A stretch of DNA of 13,323 bases from Bacillota bacterium (GTDB lineage Bacteria > Bacillota > Clostridia > Oscillospirales > Ruminococcaceae): positions 1 through 13,323 of the forward strand of contig JAEZDF010000020.1 of the NCBI GenBank assembly GCA_023429685.1, given 5' to 3'. This document shows, piece after piece, positions 1 through 5,343 of this stretch. The stretch's first letter is position 1. Each line of letters opens with the position of its first letter. The position numbers and the translations under genes were made by a program. The notes under the pieces were generated by a model that was not told the origin of the DNA, did not search any database, and saw only the letters and a program-made list of their open reading frames with translations.

Positions 1-4
1 TTTT

Positions 5-20
5 AAACAGCGTACTGTTT
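5..20. repeat. Inverted repeat upstream of xylulokinase, candidate operator
   Basis: AAACAG-CGTA-CTGTTT is a perfect 6-bp inverted repeat with a 4-base spacer. It ends 33 bases before the xylulokinase ATG and just upstream of AT-rich TATAGC/CATAAT stretches that could be a -10. Its place and size suit a repressor operator. The window begins here, so neither the full promoter nor an upstream cotranscribed gene can be judged. Confidence 0.35.
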
Positions 21-36
21 GGTATAGCATAATATA

Positions 37-46
37 AGGAAGTGAT
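37..46 (+). promoter_or_regulatory. Ribosome binding site deciding the xylulokinase start
   Basis: AGGAAGTGAT matches the ideal AGGAGGTGAT at nine of ten positions and sits 7 bases before ATG 54. An in-frame GTG at 42 lies inside this site and so cannot be the start. Confidence 0.8.
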
Positions 47-53
47 CGCCGAT

Positions 54-1577
54 ATGAAGTACCTACTTGGTATTGATCTGGGGACCTCCGGCACCAAAAC
101 GGTGCTGTTTTCCGTCGACGGCGAGGCGAAAGCGTCCGCTATGGTAGAGTACCCGCTTTACCAGCCGCAAAACGGCTGGGCAGAGCAGGCGCCCGAGGAC
201 TGGTGGAATGCCGCGGTGCAGACCACCCGCAGCGTCCTTTCCCAAAGCGGCATCGATGCCAGCGACATCGCAGGCATCGGCATCTCCGGGCAGATGCACG
301 GGCTTGTTATGCTCGATGATAAGGGCGAGGTGCTCCGCAGAAGCATCATCTGGTGCGATGGACGCACCGGGGAAGAATGCCGTGAGATTACGCAGGCAGT
401 GGGCGAAAAACGCCTGATTGAGATTACCGCAAACCCCGCGCTTACCGGCTTTACCGCCTCTAAGATTCTATGGGTGAAAAAGCACGAGCCCGAGCTGTAC
501 GCACGGTGTGCGCACATCCTTTTGCCTAAGGACTATATCCGTTACATGCTCACCGGCGAATTTGCAACCGAGGTCAGTGATGCCTCGGGCATGCAGCTGC
601 TTGATGTACCAAAACGCGCTTGGTCAGACGAGGTGCTCGGCGCACTGGGGATTGACAAGGCGCTGCTTGGCAAGATGTATGAGAGCTGCGAGGTTACAGG
701 CGCTGTGACCGAGCAGGCGGCATCCCTTACGGGGCTTAGTGCAGGCACGCCCGTTGTGGGCGGCGCGGGCGACAACGCCGCGGCTGCCATCGGCACCGGC
801 GTAGTGCGTACCGGCAAGGCGTTTACCACCATCGGCACAAGCGGTGTAATCTTTGCCCACGCAGACAAGGTCACCATCGACCCGGCTGGCAGAGTGCATA
901 CCTTCTGCTCCGCGGTGCCCGGCGCATGGACAGTGATGAGCTGTACGCTTGCCGCTGGTCTTTCGCTGCAGTGGTTTAGAAACAACTTCTGCGCCGACGA
1001 GATGTCGGTTGCCTCCCGCATGGAGGTAGACCCGTATTATCTGATGGATTTAGAGACCGAAAAGGCGCCGATTGGCGCAAATAGGCTAATTTACCTGCCC
1101 TATCTGATGGGCGAGCGCAGCCCACTGCTCGACCAAAACGCGCGCGGCGCGTTTGTGGGGCTAAGTGCAATGCACACCAAGCGCGACATGCTGCGTGCCA
1201 TCATGGAGGGTGTTATGTACTCTCAGCGGCAGTGTCTTGACGTACTGCGCGGAATGGGCGTTTTGTCAAGCGAGATGCTCGCCTGCGGCGGCGGCGGCAC
1301 CAGCAAGGTGTGGCGCCAGATGATGGCGGATATCTATTCGCTGCCGGTTGCCACTGTGCAAAACCGCGAGGGTCCAGCTCTTGGCGCAGCCATATTGGCG
1401 GGCGTGGGAGCAGGGGTATACAAAAGCGTGCCCGAGGCGTGCGATCAGATTATCCGCACCAACCCATCGCAGCAGCCCATCGCGCAAAACAGCGACAGAT
1501 ACGAGCAGTTCTATGCGCTTTACTGCTCGCTGTACCCCGCGCTTAAGGACGGTTACGCAAAGCTCGCAAAGCTGTAA
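54..1577 (+). CDS. xylB: Xylulokinase (FGGY family)
   Basis: Phosphorylates D-xylulose with ATP to D-xylulose 5-phosphate, feeding xylose into the pentose phosphate pathway in the cytoplasm. The 507-residue product has the usual length. The N-terminal FGGY domain opens with the phosphate-binding strand GIDLGTSGTK (residues 6-15), followed by ISGQMHG and WCDGRT, which are typical of xylulokinases. GGAGDNAAAAIG carries the expected catalytic base D240 (D233 in E. coli XylB). The C-terminal domain has the adenosine-binding LACGGGGTSKVWRQMMADI. The start is ATG 54, chosen from the ribosome site at 37-46. No xylose isomerase is in the window; it could lie upstream. The gene is convergent with the ferredoxin gene and ends in their shared hairpin. 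Another FGGY sugar kinase is possible, but the motifs and the xylan context favour xylulose. Confidence 0.93.
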   Translation: MKYLLGIDLGTSGTKTVLFSVDGEAKASAMVEYPLYQPQNGWAEQAPEDWWNAAVQTTRSVLSQSGIDASDIAGIGISGQMHGLVMLDDKGEVLRRSIIWCDGRTGEECREITQAVGEKRLIEITANPALTGFTASKILWVKKHEPELYARCAHILLPKDYIRYMLTGEFATEVSDASGMQLLDVPKRAWSDEVLGALGIDKALLGKMYESCEVTGAVTEQAASLTGLSAGTPVVGGAGDNAAAAIGTGVVRTGKAFTTIGTSGVIFAHADKVTIDPAGRVHTFCSAVPGAWTVMSCTLAAGLSLQWFRNNFCADEMSVASRMEVDPYYLMDLETEKAPIGANRLIYLPYLMGERSPLLDQNARGAFVGLSAMHTKRDMLRAIMEGVMYSQRQCLDVLRGMGVLSSEMLACGGGGTSKVWRQMMADIYSLPVATVQNREGPALGAAILAGVGAGVYKSVPEACDQIIRTNPSQQPIAQNSDRYEQFYALYCSLYPALKDGYAKLAKL

Positions 1578-1655
1578 TCAAACCGCAGCCGCCCCAAAAG
1601 AAGCTGTAGCATTCGGCTTTTCCGACTGCTTGAATTGGCTTATTTCTTTTTTCAT

Positions 1656-1704
1656 AATACAAACACGCCGCACCTGCCAGTAACGGGTGCGGCGTGTTTG
1701 TATT
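1656..1704. terminator. Bidirectional terminator between xylB and the ferredoxin gene
   Basis: A perfect 19-bp inverted repeat, 1656-1674 against 1686-1704, has an 11-base loop and a GC-rich core (CGCCGCACC/GGTGCGGCG). It is flanked by T-rich sequence on the + side and by A-rich sequence that reads as T-poor but AT-rich on the - side. It sits in the 135-base gap between two convergent stop codons, so it probably ends both transcripts. Confidence 0.88.
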
Positions 1705-1712
1705 AAAGCTTA

Positions 1713-1901
1713 TTACTGTACGAAAATAACCGATACCGGGCAGCTTTCCTGCGCCTCTACGGCCTGTTCCTCCGCTTCAGCGGGCACGTCCTCTCTGTAA
1801 ACCTCTGCAATGCCGTCATCCGCCATCCGAAACACGTCGGGGCAGATGGAGGGGCAAAGCCCGCAGGAGATGCAGCCGTCTCTATCCAGCGATGCCTTCA
1901 A
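1713..1901 (-). CDS. Small [4Fe-4S] ferredoxin
   Basis: A cytoplasmic one-electron carrier of 62 residues. It has the single-cluster motif C10-x2-C13-x2-C16 and a distal C54-P, which are the four expected ligands. C20 matches the cysteine that in Thermotoga maritima ferredoxin forms a disulfide, but its partner is absent here. The middle is acidic, as in other ferredoxins. The start is TTG at 1901-1899: on the minus strand AGAAGGTGA lies about 6 bases before it and no ATG is available. It is the last gene of the minus-strand stress operon, 43 bases after the DUF438 gene and before the 1656-1704 hairpin. Its position suggests that it passes electrons to or from the di-iron proteins encoded upstream. 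That role is inferred; the fold is clear. Confidence 0.9.
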   Translation of the reverse strand: MKASLDRDGCISCGLCPSICPDVFRMADDGIAEVYREDVPAEAEEQAVEAQESCPVSVIFVQ

Positions 1902-1944
1902 TTTGGTTCACCTTCTTTCCAAAAGTAATAGCCATTTGTTGCGG

Positions 1945-3144
1945 CTAGCCGCCCACCAGCCGTTTTTCTCCCGTAAGCTCCTGAATGGGTTTGATATTTT
2001 GCGTCACTTCCAGCACGCCCAGATACTCCCCCGCCTCATTGCGGACTGCGAAATAACGAATGAGCACAAACTGTTTACCCATGTTAATCCAAAAGTCCTC
2101 ATGGTCTTTTTTGCCGGACTTAAAGTCATCGACAATCTGCGCAACGATGTGTACGCTGGCGGGTGGGTGGCAGTTAGACACATTGCGCCCGATAACCGAC
2201 CTTGTGCGCGCAAAGATGCGTTCCTTGCCTTCGGTGAAGTACTTCACGATGTCGTTTTTGTCCACAAAGGTGATGTCAAACGGCAGAGCATTGAGCATAG
2301 CGATTAGTTCGTCGGTGCGCATTGCGCCGGAGGGCATTGAAATTACCCCAGATGTCTCAGGTTCGGGCGGCTGCACCGCAACCTTTTGCTGCGGTGGGGG
2401 CATCCAGACCGGCACGCGGTCTAGCAGGTAGCCTATCTCGATGCTCTCGTCGGAAATCCTCTTCCATTCATCCTGGGTCAAGGTCTCAAGCAGCATGGGC
2501 AGAAGGATGTTTTCTTCCTTAAAGATCATCTCCCGTACACGGTCAGTTAACGCCTGTACCGCCTCACCTAGCTGTGGGGAGGGCTTATTGAGCAAGCGTG
2601 CCACCTCTTTTATCTGTGCGCGAATTTCATCGTCCACCCCCCACATCACCTTAGGCGGTGCGGTAATGCCGTACTTCTCCATGTAGGGGAACAAAAGGTT
2701 TTCCTTTTTGGAGTAATGCACGCCCACCTTTGTAAGCTGCTGTATGCCTTGCTTTACCTTCTGCACGGCGTCCGCATCGGGCAGGGCGGTGATGTAAGGT
2801 GCAATCAGTGTATCAATCCACTGCTCAATCTGCCGGTTTTCTCGTTTTATGATATTTGCGGGGTGACCGGGTATCTCGCTTTCGTCTACGGGACGGTGAA
2901 TCTCTTCTATTGAGCCCTTGAATACGGCGGCATGCACATCGCACAGCCGCTGCACCTCCGCGACGGGCAGCCCCTCGGTAATCAGGGCTTGCTCCGCCTC
3001 CGATATCTCGGCGGCGGAAACCCCGTCAAACGCGTCCGAAAACAGCTCCTTTACATCGTCTACGCTCTTACCCTTATGCAGCTCGGAGAGGACCTGTTTG
3101 ATAATCTCCTTGCGATACGCGCGGTTGTTAATCTGTTCGCTCAT
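1945..3144 (-). CDS. DUF438 / hemerythrin-like / PAS domain protein
   Basis: A 399-residue soluble protein with three parts. Residues about 8-80 are a helical DUF438 domain. Residues about 85-230 are a hemerythrin-like four-helix region with candidate di-iron ligands H94 (GHPAN), H143 (GVHYSKKEN), E148 and the later KEEN segment. A proline-rich linker follows (VPVWMPPP and following), then a PAS-type domain from about 285 to 390 containing C325-H-P-P and ending GVLEVTQNI. Hemerythrin-like domains bind O2, NO or iron, and PAS domains sense small ligands or redox state. No output domain (kinase, cyclase, DNA-binding) is visible. The start is ATG 3144, preceded by AGGAGG at a 9-base gap; an earlier in-frame start at 3195 has no ribosome site. 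The exact biochemical role of this family is not known to me. Confidence 0.85.
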   Translation of the reverse strand: MSEQINNRAYRKEIIKQVLSELHKGKSVDDVKELFSDAFDGVSAAEISEAEQALITEGLPVAEVQRLCDVHAAVFKGSIEEIHRPVDESEIPGHPANIIKRENRQIEQWIDTLIAPYITALPDADAVQKVKQGIQQLTKVGVHYSKKENLLFPYMEKYGITAPPKVMWGVDDEIRAQIKEVARLLNKPSPQLGEAVQALTDRVREMIFKEENILLPMLLETLTQDEWKRISDESIEIGYLLDRVPVWMPPPQQKVAVQPPEPETSGVISMPSGAMRTDELIAMLNALPFDITFVDKNDIVKYFTEGKERIFARTRSVIGRNVSNCHPPASVHIVAQIVDDFKSGKKDHEDFWINMGKQFVLIRYFAVRNEAGEYLGVLEVTQNIKPIQELTGEKRLVGG

Positions 3145-3182
3145 CTTAATTGCCCTCCTTATTATTGTCGGTGGAACACATT

Positions 3183-3218
3183 TTATCGGTACCAATCAGT
3201 TATAGTGTTATCCGATAA
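3183..3218. repeat. Intercistronic inverted repeat
   Basis: TTATCGG (3183-3189) and CCGATAA (3212-3218) are perfect 7-bp complements around a 22-base loop. They span the end of the DUF1858 gene and the 55-base gap before the DUF438 gene. There is no T-tract, so an mRNA processing or stability hairpin is more likely than a terminator. It may also be chance. Confidence 0.3.
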
Positions 3219-3427
3219 CCTCTGTTTATAAACGCTGTTTTAATTGTTTCGATATCAATTCGCTTTGCCGCTGCGCCCTTTTGTATCGACATAAACCGCC
3301 CCGCAGTTTGCAGCATGCCGGGCAGCCGGATATCCCGAAAGCCGACCTCGGCAAGGATATCGACAATCTCGGGGTTTTGGTTGCACAGATCATACACGGT
3401 TTTGGTGAAATCTACGCTTTTTTGCAT
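3200..3427 (-). CDS. DUF1858 domain protein
   Basis: A 75-residue protein that is almost entirely one DUF1858 domain: TKTVYDLCNQNPEIVDIL, then VGFRDIRLPGML and GRFMSIQKGAAAKRIDI. The domain's function is unknown. It aligns without gaps to the N-terminal (ScdA_N) region of the RIC protein encoded just upstream: T10-V11, P19-E20 and V28-G29 here match T9-V10, P18-E19 and V27-G28 there. It lacks the DYCCGG cysteine pair and has one cysteine, C15. The start is ATG 3427, with AGGACG 9 bases before it. It lies 26 bases downstream of the RIC stop and so is probably cotranscribed. A role as accessory to, or modulator of, the di-iron proteins is inference from position. Confidence 0.85.
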   Translation of the reverse strand: MQKSVDFTKTVYDLCNQNPEIVDILAEVGFRDIRLPGMLQTAGRFMSIQKGAAAKRIDIETIKTAFINRGYRITL

Positions 3428-3453
3428 CTGTCACACCGTCCTTTTGACCCCTG

Positions 3454-4152
3454 TTAAGCAGAAGTTCTCGTATCATAGCTGCGAAGCAGAATATTGTTCT
3501 CCAAATGAATATGCTGATGAAGGTCATTTTCAAGCTCAATCAGCATCTCGTAAGCCTTTTTATAGCTCGGGCACGCATCCTCGGGCAGGCGGTAATTGTT
3601 TGTTTGCACACGCAGCTGCTCCAGCAGTCTTCCTGCGCCCTCATGCTCCGCTATGATCTCTGCGGTCAGGGCGGCAATCTCACTTTGGTTGTGTGCTTCA
3701 TCGTTAAATGAGGGGAACAACAGCGATTCTTCCTTAAGCAGATGCTGCTCGATGTCTCCCTTTAAGCGACCGAAGGTACTGTACACAGCAAACAGCTCCC
3801 TGTGGTTTTTTCCATGGGCGCGGAGCACCGTGTTTAAAAGCGCTGATATTTTTGGCAGCGCACCGCGCAGATAGACGTGGTGTGTATCCTCAATGTAGGT
3901 GGAAAGTACGGTGGGCTCCATCTCTGTAAAGCGGTGTCCCATCCCGTTGTAGCCGCTGCTTCTTTGCTGCCAAACCTTGTCAAGGGCGTTAAAAACTGCT
4001 GTCTTGTCAATGTCCTGCTGCTTTATTACCTCTAACAACAGGCGGTTGCCTCCGCAGCAATAATCAATGCCAACCGCGCCAAACACCTCTGCTGCTTCGG
4101 GTAGCTGTGCAACGACGGCACCTACCGTCCATGTTCCGTCTGTAAATCTCAT
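3454..4152 (-). CDS. ric: RIC/ScdA-type iron-sulfur cluster repair di-iron protein
   Basis: Repairs Fe-S clusters damaged by nitric oxide or oxidants, or handles NO at a di-iron centre, in the cytoplasm (known for YtfE, ScdA and DnrN). The product has 232 residues; E. coli YtfE has 220. Residues 1-60 are the ScdA_N domain with the hallmark D30-Y-C32-C33-G-G. Residues about 80-230 are a hemerythrin-like bundle. Its ligands line up with YtfE: H92, H137, E141, H170, H214 and E218 (YtfE H84, H129, E133, H160, H204, E208), with the H-x3-E spacing kept in both pairs. The start is ATG 4152, preceded by GGGAGGAAC; the longer frame from 4188 runs through the promoter. It is the first gene of the minus-strand operon and is placed under the FNR-type box at 4212-4225. 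Confidence 0.93.
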   Translation of the reverse strand: MRFTDGTWTVGAVVAQLPEAAEVFGAVGIDYCCGGNRLLLEVIKQQDIDKTAVFNALDKVWQQRSSGYNGMGHRFTEMEPTVLSTYIEDTHHVYLRGALPKISALLNTVLRAHGKNHRELFAVYSTFGRLKGDIEQHLLKEESLLFPSFNDEAHNQSEIAALTAEIIAEHEGAGRLLEQLRVQTNNYRLPEDACPSYKKAYEMLIELENDLHQHIHLENNILLRSYDTRTSA

Positions 4153-4183
4153 GTTTCGTTCCTCCCTAACTTGTTGTGACCTT

Positions 4184-4189
4184 ATCATA
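4184..4189 (-). promoter_or_regulatory. Extended -10 promoter of the ric operon
   Basis: On the minus strand TGG-TATGAT gives a TGn extended -10 with five of six consensus bases. The start site would be the A at about 4177, leaving a 25-base leader with a good ribosome site. No clear -35 is seen, as is usual when an FNR/CRP protein activates from -41.5. Confidence 0.65.
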
Positions 4190-4211
4190 CCAAGCCGGAA
4201 AGAGATTTTCT

Positions 4212-4225
4212 GTGATTCAAATCAA
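4212..4225 (-). promoter_or_regulatory. FNR/CRP-type operator upstream of ric
   Basis: The minus strand reads TTGAT-TTGA-ATCAC against the FNR consensus TTGAT-N4-ATCAA, so nine of ten half-site bases match. In the same register it also reads as TGTGA-N6-TCACA with one mismatch (plus strand). Its centre is 41.5 bp upstream of the start site predicted from the -10 at 4184-4189, the standard class II activator position. The gene for an FNR-like protein is next door, so it is the obvious candidate regulator (inference). Confidence 0.7.
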
Positions 4226-4321
4226 AGAAAGCTAGGCAAACAAAAACATTTTTTGCGGGCTGTCATCAGCAATTATTAGCTTATGCACAGGCGTTTAGAC
4301 AATACTCTTAAAACCACCCGC

Positions 4322-5032
4322 TCAGGTCTGCCCCGACAGCTGTTTTAGTGCCTGCTTATCTTTAATCACAATCGTCTTATTGGTCACCGAAGCGATAATA
4401 CCGTCGTTTTCAAGCTGGCTGAGCTTTCTGCTCATGGTCTCGCGCGCAATGCCCATATAGTTTGCCATGCCCTCACGGCTGAGGGGCAGATGCACTAGCC
4501 CATCCTGCGCATTGCCGTACCGCTCGCTGTACTGGAGCAGCAGGCTTGCAATCCTTGCATCCACATTGCGTATCCCCATGCTTTGAAACGTGTTTTCCAT
4601 CCGTGCAATGCGCAAACCAAGCTCTGCAATAACCTTGATGGATATGCCGGGGTAGGCGTATAGCAGCTTGTTAAACTGTGCTTTAGAAAGCGTACAGGTC
4701 TTTACCGCCTCCAGCGCCTCTACCGAGTAGCCGGCGGTCTGACTGCTAAGCAAAAACTGCTCGCCGAAAAAATCCCCCTCCGAAAACACATACAGAATCT
4801 GCTCCCTGCCGTCGGGGGTGTATTTAAACGCCTTCACGCTACCTTGATTGAGGATGGTAATTGCATCAATCATCTCCCCCTCGGTCAGAAGGCGCTCGCC
4901 CTTTTCATAATCCCGATGCACTATAAGGGGAACAATTCGAAGCAGGTTCTCATGGTCAAGCCCCGAAAAGATGGGCACCTTGTGAATACACAGGTTGTTC
5001 TTGCAGTGCGTGCAGTCGTGCGTATCGCGCAT
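4322..5032 (-). CDS. Crp/Fnr-family regulator with FNR-like cysteine set
   Basis: A transcription factor of 236 residues. An N-terminal C7-x2-C10-x4-C15 resembles the Fe-S cysteines of E. coli FNR (C20, C23, C29). C113 sits at the end of the cyclic-nucleotide-binding-like beta roll, where FNR has C122. An oxygen- or NO-sensitive [4Fe-4S] cluster is therefore plausible. The beta roll spans about 20-120, the dimer helix about 125-155 and the winged helix-turn-helix about 180-225. The recognition helix is ARETMSRKL: E, S and R match FNR E209, S212 and R213, while the preceding R matches CRP R180. Start ATG 5032 has AGGAGG at a good distance. It lies 169 bases upstream of ric on the same strand and has its own promoter. 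It is probably the regulator of the downstream stress operon. Confidence 0.9.
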   Translation of the reverse strand: MRDTHDCTHCKNNLCIHKVPIFSGLDHENLLRIVPLIVHRDYEKGERLLTEGEMIDAITILNQGSVKAFKYTPDGREQILYVFSEGDFFGEQFLLSSQTAGYSVEALEAVKTCTLSKAQFNKLLYAYPGISIKVIAELGLRIARMENTFQSMGIRNVDARIASLLLQYSERYGNAQDGLVHLPLSREGMANYMGIARETMSRKLSQLENDGIIASVTNKTIVIKDKQALKQLSGQT

Positions 5033-5081
5033 AAGGTTATCCTCCTGTTTTATAGGTGGGGGAAGGTTTTATTTGGTTTTA

Positions 5082-5111
5082 AGCATAGCACGGAAACGAT
5101 TTCCTTTTCAA
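5082..5111 (-). promoter_or_regulatory. Sigma-A-type promoter of the FNR-like regulator
   Basis: On the minus strand TTGAAA (5111-5106) is separated by 18 bases from TATGCT (5087-5082). This leaves a leader of roughly 40 bases before ATG 5032. Both hexamers are close to consensus and the spacing is acceptable. Confidence 0.55.
5092..5104. repeat. Palindrome inside the regulator's promoter spacer
   Basis: GGAAA-CGA-TTTCC is a perfect 5-bp inverted repeat lying wholly between the -35 and -10 boxes of the FNR-like gene. A protein bound here would block the promoter. It does not look like an FNR box, so a different repressor would be needed. Confidence 0.4.
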
Positions 5112-5248
5112 TAGCGGCAGTGTGAAATAGTCAGGTATGGTATCAATGGCGGACAGTAGTAGAGGTAGCTTTGGTGCAACAATTTACGATAACCAACGAA
5201 TATTTGTACATAATAAGGACGCATCTTTATTCTTATCATCGAGTTGTG

Positions 5249-5254
5249 TATAAT
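5249..5254 (+). promoter_or_regulatory. Probable -10 box of the uxuBA operon
   Basis: TATAAT is a perfect -10, about 90 bases before the uxuB ATG. The best -35 at 17-base spacing is TTTATT (5226-5231), with only three of six bases matching, so activation by a bound regulator is likely. Confidence 0.5.
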
Positions 5255-5298
5255 TTCTGTAACAAAGCAAATTACTTTAATCACGGCAGGAAACGCCA

Positions 5299-5316
5299 TG
5301 TGTGTGTACACACACA
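5299..5316. repeat. 18-bp perfect palindrome in the uxuB leader
   Basis: TGTGTGTGTACACACACA is symmetric about the bond between 5307 and 5308. It lies about 38-55 bases downstream of the predicted start site and 27 bases before the uxuB ATG. It has no loop, so it suits a dimeric repressor site better than an RNA hairpin. It is also alternating purine-pyrimidine. Confidence 0.6.
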
Positions 5317-5343
5317 CGAACCACGAAGGGAGCAAACGTACCG

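Larger units (their letters stand above)
5033..5343. other. Divergent intergenic region between the FNR-like gene and uxuB
   Basis: This 311-base AT-rich gap holds two back-to-back promoters, listed separately, plus the palindromes at 5092-5104 and 5299-5316. A third element, ACGATAACCAAC at 5186-5197, recurs with one base fewer upstream of aguA (10244-10254). No small gene with a ribosome site is visible. Confidence 0.6.

Noticed and set aside
42..53. GTG start for xylulokinase at 42
   Set aside because: It lies inside the ribosome site AGGAAGTGAT; ATG 54 has ideal spacing and gives the usual N-terminus.
542..1021. Long antisense and out-of-frame reading frames within xylB, uxuBA, aguA and the permease
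   Set aside because: They lie inside well-recognised genes, lack ribosome sites and have no recognisable domains; high GC at third positions produces such frames.
1810..2307. 165-residue plus-strand frame opposite the DUF438 and ferredoxin genes
   Set aside because: It crosses two real minus-strand genes and the gap between them, with no family resemblance.
4226..4321. Rho-independent terminator between the FNR-like gene and ric
   Set aside because: GCGGG and CCCGC are about 60 bases apart and no stem with a T-tract on the minus strand is present; read-through into ric remains possible.
5281..5300. CcpA cre site near AGGAAACGCCATG before uxuB
   Set aside because: Spacing around the central CG and the right half do not match the consensus.
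5302..5343. GTG start at 5302 adding 14 residues to UxuB
   Set aside because: It sits in the 18-bp palindrome with no ribosome site, and the extra residues do not resemble the family.
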